DNA of 64,000 nucleotides from Stenotrophomonas sp. 704A1 (GCF_030549525.1 NZ_CP130831.1:4551501-4615500); one strand, 5' to 3'; shown: positions 25,667-35,198, counted from the first letter of the stretch. The notes: a model not told the origin generated them from the letters alone. Program-made: numbers and translations.

Positions 25667-26632
25667 TCAGGCGCGATCACCAAAATACTCGCGGCACCAC
25701 TGCACCACCGGCGGCAGACCCTGTTCGATCGGCATCACCGGATCGTAGCCAAATGCGTCATGCGCGCGCCGTGTATCCGCCATCGTGCGCACCATGTCGC
25801 CCGGCTGCATCGGCTTGTAGACCTTCTGCGCGGGGCGGCCGGCCGCCTGCTCGATCACGCCGATGAAGCGCTCCAGCTCGACCGGCGTATGGTTGCCGAG
25901 GTTGAACACCTGGTGCGGCACCGGACCACTGGCCGGATGCGCGAGGGCGCCGAGGATACCGGCAACGATGTCGGAAACATGTGTGAAATCGCGCTGCATG
26001 CGGCCTTCGTTGAACACGTCGATCGACCGCCCGGCCAGCACCGCGCGCGAGAACAGCAACGGCGCCATGTCCGGCCGTCCCCACGGCCCATACACGGTGA
26101 AGAAGCGCAGGCCGGTGGCAGGCAGGCCGAACAGCTGCGCATAGGTGTAGGCCATCAGTTCGTTGGCCGCCTTGGTGGCGGCATACAGTGACCGCGGCTG
26201 GTCCACGCGCTGGTCTTCGGAGAACGGCGGCGTGGCCGAATCGCCATACACCGAGCTGCTGGAGGCGTACACGAGGTGCTGGACCCCGCGGTGGCGGCAC
26301 AGTTCCAGCATGTTGACGAAGCCGGTCAGGTTGCTGTCGACGTAGGCGTGCGGGTTTTCCAGCGAGTAGCGCACGCCGGCCTGTGCGGCCAGGTGGATCA
26401 CCGCCGTCGGCTGCACCTCATCGAACAGCGCGGCCAGCCCGTCGCGGTCGGTCAGGTCCAGCGTGCGCAGGTCCAGCGTGGGGCACAGCGCGGCCACGCG
26501 GTCGCGCTTGATCTGCGGGTCGTAGTAATCGTTGAAGTTGTCCAGGCCGACCACTGGCTGGCCCTGCTGCAGCAGGGCGCGGGCGGTGTAGGCACCGATG
26601 AAGCCGGCAGCGCCGGTGAGCAGGACGGTCAT
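25667..26632 (-). CDS. NAD-dependent nucleotide-sugar epimerase, UDP-glucuronate 4-epimerase type
   Basis: A 321-residue extended SDR. TGAAGFIGAYTAR binds NAD; NFNDYYDPQIKRDR after it is typical of UDP-glucuronate epimerases. SSSSVYGDS and YAATK (catalytic Tyr and Lys) are present, then FFTVYGPWGRPDM. Likely supplies a uronic or related sugar for surface polysaccharide. It lies 90 nt upstream of the glycosyltransferase on the same strand. Confidence 0.9.
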   Translation of the reverse strand: MTVLLTGAAGFIGAYTARALLQQGQPVVGLDNFNDYYDPQIKRDRVAALCPTLDLRTLDLTDRDGLAALFDEVQPTAVIHLAAQAGVRYSLENPHAYVDSNLTGFVNMLELCRHRGVQHLVYASSSSVYGDSATPPFSEDQRVDQPRSLYAATKAANELMAYTYAQLFGLPATGLRFFTVYGPWGRPDMAPLLFSRAVLAGRSIDVFNEGRMQRDFTHVSDIVAGILGALAHPASGPVPHQVFNLGNHTPVELERFIGVIEQAAGRPAQKVYKPMQPGDMVRTMADTRRAHDAFGYDPVMPIEQGLPPVVQWCREYFGDRA

Positions 26633-26678
26633 GGCAGGGGCCTGGAAGCAGTCGTACAGGCCGCTGATGTTACCGGTC

Positions 26679-27413
26679 TCAGAATAAACCGAAACGCTTC
26701 TTCGCCACGTTGACGCGCCCGGGCTCGATCACATCCTGGATGCCCTTGGCATCGAAGCGGTCCAGCAGGGCCTCGGCGCCCTTTTTCAGCTTCAGGTCCA
26801 TCTCTTCCGGGTACAGCGGGACCAGGGACATGAAGCAGATGGTCCTGCCGTCTTCCAGTTCCAGCGCAGCGAAGTCCTCCGGGGCAGTCACCGGCGGCAG
26901 CACGATGACACCATCGAAGCCGGCACCCGGCGCGTAGGGCTCGCTGGGGTGGCCGTTGGGGATGGTATGGCCATAGCCCAGCCAGGTGTCGTACTCGTGC
27001 GGCAGCCGCGCCATGCCCTTCAGCAGGCGCACCGGCCAGTAGTTGCGTTCGTCCTCGAAGGCCTCCTGCGAGATCGGCCAGTCGGCCGGCAGGGTCACCA
27101 TCAGTTCCATGTAGCGCGGCACGTCCGCCTCCACCTCGGCGGGCACGGTCATCGGCAGGTCACTCATGCCCGACGTCACCAGCCGCACATGCGGGCAGTG
27201 GTCATTGGGAGGCACCACGTGTACGTCGATATGCACCAGGTCGGAAATGATCTCGTGCAGGACGGTGGCGATCGGCCCGAGATGGCGCTCGATGTGCGCG
27301 CTGATCGCCTCGATGTGCTGCTCTTCGCCGACGGCGGGCACGAAGTCCTTTTCGCGCTGGTGCACCAGGATCTGGGTGCCGTCCGGGCTGACGTCGCCGT
27401 ATTCGTTGCTCAT
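26679..27413 (-). CDS. suppressor-of-fused (SUFU) domain protein
   Basis: A 244-residue cytosolic protein resembling bacterial SUFU-domain proteins: LVTSGMSDLPMTVP, YMELMVTLPADWPI, WPVRLLKGMARLPHEYDTWL, GFDGVIVLPPV and a C-terminal DRFDAKGIQDVI region. Bacterial members are of unknown function and often behave like immunity or adaptor proteins; no toxin gene adjoins it here. The start at 27413 is followed by a conventional N-terminus. Confidence 0.82.
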   Translation of the reverse strand: MSNEYGDVSPDGTQILVHQREKDFVPAVGEEQHIEAISAHIERHLGPIATVLHEIISDLVHIDVHVVPPNDHCPHVRLVTSGMSDLPMTVPAEVEADVPRYMELMVTLPADWPISQEAFEDERNYWPVRLLKGMARLPHEYDTWLGYGHTIPNGHPSEPYAPGAGFDGVIVLPPVTAPEDFAALELEDGRTICFMSLVPLYPEEMDLKLKKGAEALLDRFDAKGIQDVIEPGRVNVAKKRFGLF

Positions 27414-27509
27414 GTCCTGCTCCCTGATGAAGCCGCGGCGCGCGCGGCAGTACGTTCCCTGTCACCGGCAGGACCCGGCGCGCCGCGTCCCCCGTCACTG
27501 CGCCGGGCT

Positions 27510-28433
27510 TCAGCCCTGGCGCGTACGCAGCCGTTCCAGCACGCCGTCGAGCGTGTCCAGATTGGCGTAGTGGATGATCAGCTTGCCCTTGCCACCGCGG
27601 CCATGGCTGATCGCCACGTTGGTGCCCAGCGCTTCGGACAGCTCGGTTTCCAGCGAAGCGATGTCGGCCTGCTGCACCTTCGGGCTGGCCACCGGGCGGT
27701 TGCTCGGCACCTTGCCGGCAGCGAACGCCTGCGCGCGGCGCTCGACTTCGCGCACCGACCAGCCTTCATCGGCCGCTTCCTGGGCCAGCTTGCCGGCCAG
27801 CTCCGGGGCCAGGGTCAGCAGCGCACGGGCATGGCCCATTTCCAGACGGCGGGTTTCCAGCAGCAGCCGGATCGCGATCGGCAGCTCCAGCAGGCGCAGC
27901 AGGTTGGACACCGCCGCACGCGAACGGCCGACCGCTTCTGCCGCTTCGGCATGGGTCAGGGTGAATTCGCTGATCAGCCGCTGCAGCGCTTCGGCTTCTT
28001 CCAGCGGGTTGAGGTCTTCGCGCTGGATGTTCTCGATCAGCGCCATCGCGATGACGGTGCGGTCTTCCAGCTCGCGCACCACCACCGGCACTTCGTCCAG
28101 CCCGGCCAGCTGCGACGCACGCCAGCGGCGTTCGCCGGCGACGATTTCGTAGTTGCCCGCCGGCAGCTGGCGCACCAGGATCGGCTGGATCACGCCCTGC
28201 GACCGGATCGAGTCGGCCAGCTCGGACAGCTTGCCTTCGTCCATCTCGCGGCGCGGCTGGTACTTGCCCGGCTGCAGCTGGCCCACCGGCAGTTTGCGCA
28301 GCACCTCACCGGGCAACGGCTCGATCACCGCGGTGCTGGCCTGCACCTGGCTGACGGCGCCTTTCGGCCCCAGCAGGGCATCCAGGCCACGGCCGAGGCC
28401 TCGCTTCTTGGCTGCCGGCTTGCTGCTGGTCAT
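27510..28433 (-). CDS. parB: chromosome-partitioning protein ParB
   Basis: A 307-residue CTP-dependent DNA clamp loading at parS. The KKRGLGRGLDALLG N-terminus contacts ParA. GNYEIVAGERRWRAS is the arginine-rich CTP-binding patch, ENIQREDLNPLEEAEA follows, and the helix-turn-helix is THAEAAEAVGRSRAAVSNLLR. The start at 28433 (MTSSKPAAKK) overlaps the parA stop by one base. No parS-like palindrome was found in the window. Confidence 0.96.
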   Translation of the reverse strand: MTSSKPAAKKRGLGRGLDALLGPKGAVSQVQASTAVIEPLPGEVLRKLPVGQLQPGKYQPRREMDEGKLSELADSIRSQGVIQPILVRQLPAGNYEIVAGERRWRASQLAGLDEVPVVVRELEDRTVIAMALIENIQREDLNPLEEAEALQRLISEFTLTHAEAAEAVGRSRAAVSNLLRLLELPIAIRLLLETRRLEMGHARALLTLAPELAGKLAQEAADEGWSVREVERRAQAFAAGKVPSNRPVASPKVQQADIASLETELSEALGTNVAISHGRGGKGKLIIHYANLDTLDGVLERLRTRQG

Positions 28434-29230
28434 CAGACGGTCTCCACGGCCTTGGCGGCCTTGTTGCGTTCGTTGTTGCGGCGGATGATCTCGCCGGCCA
28501 GGCCGAGGTAGGCGACGCCACCGCGCGAGGCGCGGTCGTAGCCGACGATGCTCTGGCCATGGCTGGGCGCCTCGGCCAGGCGCACGTTGCGCGGCACGAT
28601 GGTGCGGAACACGCGGTCGCCGAAGTGCTCGGTGAGCTCGGCCGAGACCGCGTTGGCCAGGTTGTTGCGCACGTCGAACATGGTGCGCAGCACGCCTTCG
28701 ATCTCCAGCGCCGGGTTGAGGTTGGCGCGCAGCGCTTCGATGGTTTCCACCAGCGCGCTCAGGCCTTCCAGCGCGTAGTACTCGCACTGCATCGGCACGA
28801 TCACCGAATCGGCGGCGGCCAGGGCGTTCAGGGTCAGCAGCGAGAGCGCCGGCGGGCAGTCGATCAGGATGTAGTCGTACTCGTCGCGGATCGGCGCCAG
28901 CGCGCGCTTCAGCCGCTGCTCGCGCTCGCTCTGCGCCATCAGCTGGATCTCGGCGGCGGTCAGATCGATGTTGCCCGGCAGCAGGTCGTAGCCTTCGGCG
29001 GTCTGCACACGTACATCGGCAGCGCTGGATTCACCCAGCAGCAGATCGTAGGTGGAGGCGGCCAGCTCACGTTTGTCCACGCCACTGCCCATGGTCGCGT
29101 TGCCCTGCGAATCCAGGTCGACCAACAGCACGCGCTTGGGTGCGTTGGCCAGGGAAGCGGCCAGGTTGACGGCGGTCGTGGTCTTGCCGACGCCACCCTT
29201 CTGGTTGGCGATGGCGATGATGCGGGCCAT
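28433..29230 (-). CDS. parA: chromosome-partitioning ATPase ParA
   Basis: A 265-residue Walker-type ATPase. The deviant Walker A is KGGVGKTT (about 11-18), with VLLVDLDSQGNAT and ILIDCPPALS. It works with ParB to segregate the origin region. The order rsmG-parA-parB is the usual near-origin cluster. The start at 29230 gives the standard MARIIAIANQ. Confidence 0.97.
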   Translation of the reverse strand: MARIIAIANQKGGVGKTTTAVNLAASLANAPKRVLLVDLDSQGNATMGSGVDKRELAASTYDLLLGESSAADVRVQTAEGYDLLPGNIDLTAAEIQLMAQSEREQRLKRALAPIRDEYDYILIDCPPALSLLTLNALAAADSVIVPMQCEYYALEGLSALVETIEALRANLNPALEIEGVLRTMFDVRNNLANAVSAELTEHFGDRVFRTIVPRNVRLAEAPSHGQSIVGYDRASRGGVAYLGLAGEIIRRNNERNKAAKAVETV

Positions 29231-29341
29231 GCGGGTGTGCCTCGTCGACGTGTGCTGGGACCGGTCATTATGCGTACAACCGGCCGCTTGCGGAAATCGT
29301 GGATCGCCAACCCGTTGTTCCACAAGGGGCCGGCGGCGGGG

Positions 29342-29980
29342 TCAAGGGCCTGTAACCGTGACCAGATGCCGTTCACCGGTCAGGCCGGGCACGCTCAGCG
29401 GGGTCACCCCGCGGACCTGCCAGCCGGCCGGCAGGTCCGCGATCTCTTCATGCGGGTAGACGCCCTTCATGGCCAGCAGCACGCCACCGGGGCGCAGCAG
29501 GTGGCCACCGACGCGGACGATGCCGGCCAGGGTATCCATCGCGCGTGCGGTCAGCTGGTCGTAGCGGCCCGGCTCGTCCAGGGCTTCGGCGCGCGACTCG
29601 GCCACCCGGGCGTTGCCCAGGCCGAGCTGGCGCACGGCCTCGCGCATGAAACGCGCCTTCTTGCCATTGCTCTCCACCAGGGTGACCTGCAGGCCGGGGC
29701 AGGCGATCGCCAGCGGAATGCCCGGCAGCCCGGGGCCGGTACCGAGGTCGGCCAGACTGCCGTCGGTCACGAACGGCTGCATCGCCAGCGAGTCGAGCAG
29801 GTGGCGGGTGACCATCTCCTGCGGGTCGCGGATGGCGGTGAGGTTGTAGGTGCCGTTCCAGCGGTGCAGCAGCGCCAGGTAACGCAGCAGCGGGGGGGCC
29901 AGGTCGGCGGCCAGGCCCATGCTGGCCAGGCCCTGCTGCAGCGTGGCGGCAACGCCGGCGGGAAGATCGTGTTCGCTCAT
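29342..29980 (-). CDS. rsmG: 16S rRNA (guanine527-N7)-methyltransferase
   Basis: A 212-residue SAM-dependent methyltransferase; loss gives low-level streptomycin resistance in other bacteria. [20 protein letters not shown], the SAM loop [16 protein letters not shown] and [14 protein letters not shown] are signatures. Upstream of parA by 111 nt. Confidence 0.96.
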   Translation of the reverse strand: MSEHDLPAGVAATLQQGLASMGLAADLAPPLLRYLALLHRWNGTYNLTAIRDPQEMVTRHLLDSLAMQPFVTDGSLADLGTGPGLPGIPLAIACPGLQVTLVESNGKKARFMREAVRQLGLGNARVAESRAEALDEPGRYDQLTARAMDTLAGIVRVGGHLLRPGGVLLAMKGVYPHEEIADLPAGWQVRGVTPLSVPGLTGERHLVTVTGP

Positions 29981-30019
29981 GCCGGCATTATCGCCGGTTT
30001 TCGCCGACGGTTCGCCGGT

Positions 30020-30619
30020 TCACTGGGGATACCAGGCCAACGCAGCGCGGAACTGCCCGCTGGCCTGCCATTCGTGCAGGTGCCAGCGCGCGGCCTCGCC
30101 CAGTTCCGGATCGCACCAGCGCAGGTGCAGCGCGCCATCGGCCCCCGGCGCCAGCTGCAGGCGGTGCAGGCCGAACGAGATGCCCTGCCCGTGTGCCTTC
30201 AGCATCGCTTCCTTGGCGCACCACACGCGGAAGAACCAATGCTCACGCGCGGCCTCATCCAGCCCCTGCAACCAGGCCACTTCGTCAGGATGGAAGAAGC
30301 GCTGCACGATCTCCAGCAGGCGCGCGCGCGGCCGCAGCAGTTCCAGGTCCACACCCAGCCGCACGCCTTCGCCGAGCGCGACCAGCAGCACATCACCGCT
30401 ATGGCTCCAGCCGGTGCCGTAGTGGGCCCAGTCGCCAGCCAGCTCGGGCCGACCCTTGTCGTCGCGCAGCAGCGGCAGCTGGTCGGGTTCGCCCCCCAGC
30501 GCCTGCGCCAGTACCTGCCGCGCCTGTGGCTCGCCGCGCTGGCCGGGCACGTGCGGGCACCGCCAGACGGTGACCGGGCCAAACCGCCAGGGGCCCTCGA
30601 GGGTGGCTGGCAGGCTCAT
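30020..30619 (-). CDS. 4'-phosphopantetheinyl transferase
   Basis: A 199-residue Sfp-type enzyme that attaches the pantetheine arm of CoA to carrier proteins. Core motifs are RLGVDLELL (metal-binding Asp/Glu) and WFFRVWCAKEAMLKAHGQG. The target carrier protein is not encoded nearby. Ends 39 nt before rsmG on the same strand. Confidence 0.9.
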   Translation of the reverse strand: MSLPATLEGPWRFGPVTVWRCPHVPGQRGEPQARQVLAQALGGEPDQLPLLRDDKGRPELAGDWAHYGTGWSHSGDVLLVALGEGVRLGVDLELLRPRARLLEIVQRFFHPDEVAWLQGLDEAAREHWFFRVWCAKEAMLKAHGQGISFGLHRLQLAPGADGALHLRWCDPELGEAARWHLHEWQASGQFRAALAWYPQ

Positions 30620-30703
30620 CCGCACACGCCCGTCACGGGATTGCACAACGGGTTCACGGCGGTGCGCGTCAACTGATCTCGGTTTCCCACCGGAGTAGCG
30701 ATC

Positions 30704-30955
30704 ATGGGCATCATCATCTGGCTGATCGTCGGCGGCATCGTCGGCTGGCTGGCAAGCATCATCATGCGGCGCGATGGCCAGCAGGGCATCATCCTCAACA
30801 TCGTGGTGGGCATCGTCGGCGCGCTGATTTCCGGCTGGCTGTTCGGCGGCGGCATCAACGAAGCGATCACCCTGCGCACCTTCCTGTTCTCGCTGATCGG
30901 TGCGGTGATCCTGCTGGCGATCGTCAACCTGTTCACCCGCAAGAGCATACGGTGA
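30704..30955 (+). CDS. GlsB/YeaQ/YmgE-family membrane protein
   Basis: An 83-residue protein with three hydrophobic helices and glycine-rich turns (GIIIWLIVGGIVGWLAS). Transglycosylase-associated family, often stress-induced; biochemical role unknown. CGGAGTAG lies before the ATG. Confidence 0.92.
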   Translation: MGIIIWLIVGGIVGWLASIIMRRDGQQGIILNIVVGIVGALISGWLFGGGINEAITLRTFLFSLIGAVILLAIVNLFTRKSIR

Positions 30956-30962
30956 TCTGAAC

Positions 30963-31031
30963 GGTAGCGCCGGGCCATGCCCGGCGGGTTGCAGGAACCG
31001 CTGCGCTCGCCGGGCGTGGCCCGGCGCTACC
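30963..31031. repeat. SMAG inverted pair
   Basis: GGTAGCGCCGGGCCATGCCC at the left and CCGGGCGTGGCCCGGCGCTA at the right, about 25 bp of linker. It sits between convergent GlsB and xthA. Confidence 0.88.
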
Positions 31032-31032
31032 G

Positions 31033-31800
31033 TCAACCCAATTGCACCCACGCCGGCGCATGATCGCTGGGGCGTTCCCAGGTGCGCGGTTCGCGGTCGA
31101 CGCCCGAGGCGACGGCGCTGGCCTTCAGGGCGTCCGACACCAGGGTGAGGTCGATGCGCAGGCCCAGGTTGCGGCGGAAACCGGCCGCCCGGTAATCCCA
31201 CCAGCTGAACACCCCCGCCTCATCGTTGTGCAGGCGGAAGCCATCGTGCAGGCCCAGCTGCAGCAGCTTGTTCAGTGCGCCGCGCTCGGCGGTCGAGGTC
31301 AGGATGTGGTTCTCGTTCCACACCTCCGGATCGTGCACATCGCGCGCGTCCGGAGCGATGTTGAAATCGCCCATCACCACCAGCTTCGGGTGGCGCTGCA
31401 GTTCCTGCGCGACCCACGCATGCACCGCCTCCAGCCAGCGCAGCTTGTAGTCGTACTTGTCGGTGCCGATGTCCTGGCCGTTGACCACGTACAGGTTGAT
31501 CACCCGCAGGTCGCCGAAGGTGCCGGCGATGACCCGCTTCTGCTCGTCCTCGAAGCCGGGAATGCCGATCTGCACGTCCTGCGCCGGCTCACGCGACAGC
31601 AGCGCCACGCCGTTGTAGGTCTTCTGGCCGGCGAACACGCTGCGGTAGCCCGCGGCGATCAGCGCCGAATCGGGGAACTTGTGGTCCTCCAGCTTGGTTT
31701 CCTGGATGCCGACGATGTCCGGGCCGAACTCCTTGAGCCACTGCTCCAGGTGCGGCAGGCGGACATTGAGCGAATTGACGTTCCACGAGGCGATCTTCAT
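31033..31800 (-). CDS. xthA: exodeoxyribonuclease III
   Basis: A 255-residue AP endonuclease/3'-5' exonuclease of base-excision repair. SWNVNSLNVRLPHLEQWL, QETKL (metal Glu), YNGVALLSR, NLYVVNGQDIG, GDFNIAP, FSWWDYRAAGF and PSDHAPAW (catalytic His) are visible. The stop is 2 nt from the SMAG pair. Confidence 0.94.
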   Translation of the reverse strand: MKIASWNVNSLNVRLPHLEQWLKEFGPDIVGIQETKLEDHKFPDSALIAAGYRSVFAGQKTYNGVALLSREPAQDVQIGIPGFEDEQKRVIAGTFGDLRVINLYVVNGQDIGTDKYDYKLRWLEAVHAWVAQELQRHPKLVVMGDFNIAPDARDVHDPEVWNENHILTSTAERGALNKLLQLGLHDGFRLHNDEAGVFSWWDYRAAGFRRNLGLRIDLTLVSDALKASAVASGVDREPRTWERPSDHAPAWVQLG

Positions 31801-31896
31801 GCGGGCATTCTACCCGCGTGAGCCTTGATGGGCGCCCCGGAAGCGTCGGACCCTGCCCGGCGGCGATGCCCCGGCAGAGCCACGCCATGCGTGGGT

Positions 31897-33303
31897 TCAC
31901 CGCAGCAGCAGCTTCAAGATCCCCGCAATCTTCGAATACGGCGGCCGCAGCCGGTCGCTGGCGGCCCAGCGCGACTGCCACAGCACCGGCAGCCGCTTGC
32001 TCATCGCATCGAACCCGGCGCGCCCGTGGTAGGCGCCCATGCCGCTGGCCCCTACCCCGCCGAACGGCAGTCCATCGGCGGCGAAGTGCAGCAGGGTGTC
32101 GTTGACCGTCACCCCACCGGCCACCACCTGGCCGAGGATGCGCTCCACCGTCGCCGTGTCATGGCTGAAGGGATACAGCGCCAGCGGCCGGTCGCGGGAC
32201 AGCACGTCGGCCAGCGCCGCATCCAGATCCGGGTACGCCCGCACCGGCAGGATCGGCCCGAAGATCTCATCGCGCATCAGGTCCAGGTCGTCCGGCGGGT
32301 CCAACACCACGGTCGGCACCAACAGGCGCTCGCGGTCGGCGCGCGCGGCGTCCACCTGCGCCAACGGGATCACCGGCACGCCGCGTTCGCGCGCCTGCGC
32401 CAGATAGCCCTGCAGGCGCTGGTACTGGCCCTCGTTGATGATGCGCGTGTAGTCAGCGGCCTCGCTGAAATCGCCGTAGCGCTCGCGCACCTGCTGCTGC
32501 AACGCCTGCACGAACTCACGCTGGCGCGCGGTGTCGATAAGCACGTAATCCGGTGCGATGCAGGTCTGGCCGGCGTTGAACCACTTGCCGGTGGCCAATC
32601 GTGCGGCGGCTTTCTCCAACGGAAAATCGCGACAGACAATCGCCGGCGACTTGCCGCCCAGTTCCAGCGTGACCGGCACCAGATGTTCGGCAGCGGCGGC
32701 CATCACCTTGCGGCCCACCGCCGTAGAACCGGTGAATACCAGGTGGTCCAGCGGCAGCGAGGACACCGCCGCGGCCACGTCCGCCCCACCCTGCACCACC
32801 GCCACGCGATCGGGCGGAAACACACTGGCCAGCAGATCGGCCAGGAACACACTGGTGCGCGGCGTGTGTTCCGAAGGCTTGAGCAGCACGTGGTTGCCGG
32901 CGGCGATGGCGGTAGCCAAAGGCACCAGCGCCAGCGTGACCGGATAGTTCCAGGGCGAGATCACCCCGACCACGCCCAGCGGCGTCGCGCGCAGCTGCGC
33001 GCGCGCCGGCCACAGCCGCCAGCCGGCGCTGACCCGCTGCGGCTTCGACCAGCGCCGCAGATGGCGGCGCAGGTGGTCGATGGCCGACAGCACGCTCATG
33101 CCATCGGCCAGTTTCGATTCGGTGTGGGCGCGGTGGCCGAAGTCCTCGGCGATGGCCCGGGCCATTTCGTCCAGGCGCGGCTTCAGCGCCTCGCGCAGGC
33201 GGCGCAGGTCGGCTTCGCGTTGGTCGAGCGAAGGGCGCTGGGCCTGCCAGGCGCTGCGCAGGGTGTGCAGAACAGCGGGAAGTTCGGCGGCTGAAGTGGT
33301 CAT
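31897..33303 (-). CDS. aldehyde dehydrogenase, coniferyl-aldehyde type
   Basis: A 468-residue NAD(P)-dependent dehydrogenase. GVVGVISPWNYPV, FTGSTAVGRKVMAAAAE, LELGGKSPAIV and NAGQTCIAPDYV (catalytic Cys) are visible. Length and the short C-terminal domain match coniferyl/long-chain aldehyde dehydrogenases. Possibly anchored by the C-terminal ILKLLL. Substrate not certain. Confidence 0.88.
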   Translation of the reverse strand: MTTSAAELPAVLHTLRSAWQAQRPSLDQREADLRRLREALKPRLDEMARAIAEDFGHRAHTESKLADGMSVLSAIDHLRRHLRRWSKPQRVSAGWRLWPARAQLRATPLGVVGVISPWNYPVTLALVPLATAIAAGNHVLLKPSEHTPRTSVFLADLLASVFPPDRVAVVQGGADVAAAVSSLPLDHLVFTGSTAVGRKVMAAAAEHLVPVTLELGGKSPAIVCRDFPLEKAAARLATGKWFNAGQTCIAPDYVLIDTARQREFVQALQQQVRERYGDFSEAADYTRIINEGQYQRLQGYLAQARERGVPVIPLAQVDAARADRERLLVPTVVLDPPDDLDLMRDEIFGPILPVRAYPDLDAALADVLSRDRPLALYPFSHDTATVERILGQVVAGGVTVNDTLLHFAADGLPFGGVGASGMGAYHGRAGFDAMSKRLPVLWQSRWAASDRLRPPYSKIAGILKLLLR

Positions 33304-33338
33304 TCCGCGACTATACGGCGTACGCGCGTGAGACAGCC

Positions 33339-33417
33339 GGTAGTGCCGGCCGCTGGCCGGCAACCTCATGGATCTTCGGCAACTTCGTGCAGTTGCCGGC
33401 CAGCGCCCGGCACTACC
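33339..33417. repeat. SMAG inverted pair (GTAGTGCC variant)
   Basis: GGTAGTGCCGGCCGCTGGCC and TTGCCGGCCAGCGCCCGGCA followed by CTACC are inverted around a CAACTTCG-type linker. Confidence 0.85.
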
Positions 33418-33423
33418 GAAACG

Positions 33424-33454
33424 AAAAGGCCGCGGTCTGCACCGCGGCCTTTCC
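33424..33454 (-). terminator. Rho-independent terminator of the MHS transporter
   Basis: AAAGGCCGCGGTGCAGACCG (minus strand) folds with CGGCC and is followed by TTTTCG. It lies 22 nt after the transporter stop and is probably usable in both directions. Confidence 0.82.
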
Positions 33455-33475
33455 TTCACTCCATGTCGATCACCG

Positions 33476-35137
33476 TTATTTGGTGATATCCACGTCCTTG
33501 GTCTCGCGCAGGAACAGGCCGCCGATCACCACCGACATCAGCGCGATGATGATGGGGTACCACAGGCCGTAGTACAGGTTGCCGGTACCGGCCACCAGCG
33601 CGAACGAGATCGCCGGCAGGAAGCCACCGAACCAGCCGTTGCCGATGTGGTACGGCAGCGACATCGAGGTGTAGCGGATGCGGGTCGGGAACAGTTCCAC
33701 CAGGTAGGCGGCGATCGGGCCGTAGACCATGGTCACGTACAGCACCAGCAGCCACAGCATGAAGATCGTGCCGGCGTAGTTGATGCGCGACCCATCGGCC
33801 TTGGCCGGATAGCCGGCGCTGGTCAGCGCGGCCTTCAGCTCGGCACCAAACGCATCGGCCTTGGCCTTGCCCTCTTCCTTGCTCAGGCCGGCGGCCTCGT
33901 ACGAGGTGACGCTGGCACTGCCCACGTTCACCATGGCCAGCGAACCGGCAGCGGCCGGCTGTACGTCATACGGCACACCCGCCTTGGTCAGCGCAGCGGT
34001 GGCTACGTCGCAGGAGCTGGTGAACTTGCGCAGGCCGACCGGATCGAACTGGAACGAGCAGGTGGTCGGGTCGGCAACCACCAGGGCCGGCGAGCTGCTG
34101 CGGGCTTCTTCGATGGCCGGGTTGGCGAAGTGGGTCAGGCCCTTGAAGATCGGGATGTAGGTGACGGCCGCCAGCAGGCAGCCGGCCAGGATGATCTTCT
34201 TGCGGCCGATACGGTCGGACAGCCAGCCGAAGAAGATGAAGAACGGCACGCCCAGCGCCAGCGCGGCGGCAATCAGCAGGTAGGAGGTGGTGGCATCGAC
34301 CTTCAGCATGCTGCTCAGGAAGAACAGCGCGTAGAACTGGCCGCCGTACCAGACCACCGCCTGACCGGCTGCGGCACCCAGCAGCACCAGCAGCATCAGC
34401 TTCAGGTTGCCGCCCTTCAGGCTGTCACGGAACGGGGTCTTGGAGCCCTTGCCCTCGGACTTCATCTGCTGGAACAGCGGCGACTCGCTCAGCTGCAGGC
34501 GGATCCACACCGAGACGCCCAGCAGCAGGATCGAGACCAGGAACGGAATGCGCCAGCCCCAGGCTTCGAAGGCCTCGTTGCCCAGGAAGTAGCGGCAGGC
34601 CAGGATGATCAGCAGCGACATGAACAGGCCGAGCGTGGCCGTGCACTGGATGAAGCTGGTGTACAGGCCACGCTTGTCGTCCGGCGCATGCTCGGCCACG
34701 TAGGTGGCGGCACCGCCGTACTCGCCGCCCATCGCCAGGCCCTGGGCCAGGCGCAGGATGATCAGGATCACCGGTGCGGCAAAGCCGATCGAGGCGTAGT
34801 TGGGCAGCACGCCGACCAGGAAGGTCGAGATGCCCATGATCAGGATGGTGACCAGGAAGGTGTACTTGCGGCCGATACGGTCGCCCAGGCTGCCGAAGAA
34901 GGCCGCGCCGAACGGGCGTACGAAGAAGCCGGCGGCGAAGGCCAGCAGGGCGAAGATCATGCCCGTAGTTTCATTGACGCCACTGAAGAACTGCTTGGCG
35001 ATGATGGCCGCGAGCGAGCCATACAGGAAGAAGTCATACCACTCGAAGACCGTACCGAGGCTCGATGCGAAGATGACCTTCTTGTGGCCCTTGGTCAGGG
35101 TGCCCGCCTTGTGGACGGTGCTGGATGTACTGGACAT
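33476..35137 (-). CDS. MFS transporter of the metabolite:H+ symporter family
   Basis: A 553-residue inner-membrane proton symporter, closest in pattern to carboxylate or shikimate/proline carriers. GTVFEWYDFFLYGS in helix 1 and GDRIGRKYTFLVTIL, AQGLAMGGEYGGAATYVAEH are family marks. Between helices about 8 and 9 it carries an extra region (about 334-452) with two cysteines (360, 376) and Ala/Lys-rich helices, absent from typical MHS proteins of about 430-450 residues. GGAGGGGAAG precedes the ATG at 35137. It lies with a DcaP-like porin and acs, so it likely imports a small organic acid. Confidence 0.88.
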   Translation of the reverse strand: MSSTSSTVHKAGTLTKGHKKVIFASSLGTVFEWYDFFLYGSLAAIIAKQFFSGVNETTGMIFALLAFAAGFFVRPFGAAFFGSLGDRIGRKYTFLVTILIMGISTFLVGVLPNYASIGFAAPVILIILRLAQGLAMGGEYGGAATYVAEHAPDDKRGLYTSFIQCTATLGLFMSLLIILACRYFLGNEAFEAWGWRIPFLVSILLLGVSVWIRLQLSESPLFQQMKSEGKGSKTPFRDSLKGGNLKLMLLVLLGAAAGQAVVWYGGQFYALFFLSSMLKVDATTSYLLIAAALALGVPFFIFFGWLSDRIGRKKIILAGCLLAAVTYIPIFKGLTHFANPAIEEARSSSPALVVADPTTCSFQFDPVGLRKFTSSCDVATAALTKAGVPYDVQPAAAGSLAMVNVGSASVTSYEAAGLSKEEGKAKADAFGAELKAALTSAGYPAKADGSRINYAGTIFMLWLLVLYVTMVYGPIAAYLVELFPTRIRYTSMSLPYHIGNGWFGGFLPAISFALVAGTGNLYYGLWYPIIIALMSVVIGGLFLRETKDVDITK

Positions 35138-35168
35138 GGGACGCTTCCCCTCCGAAGCAATCGTTGTT

Positions 35169-35194
35169 GGTAGGTGCCGACCGTGGGTCGGCAC
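35169..35194. repeat. single SMAG-like repeat (GTAGGTGCCGACC variant)
   Basis: GGTAGGTGCCGACCGTGGGT followed by CGGCAC, a single palindromic unit between transporter and porin genes. Confidence 0.6.
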
Positions 35195-35198
35195 TCAG

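Noticed and set aside
29300..29330. parS site near parA (GTTGTTCCACAAGG)
   Set aside because: Only one half resembles the parS consensus and no inverted partner is present.
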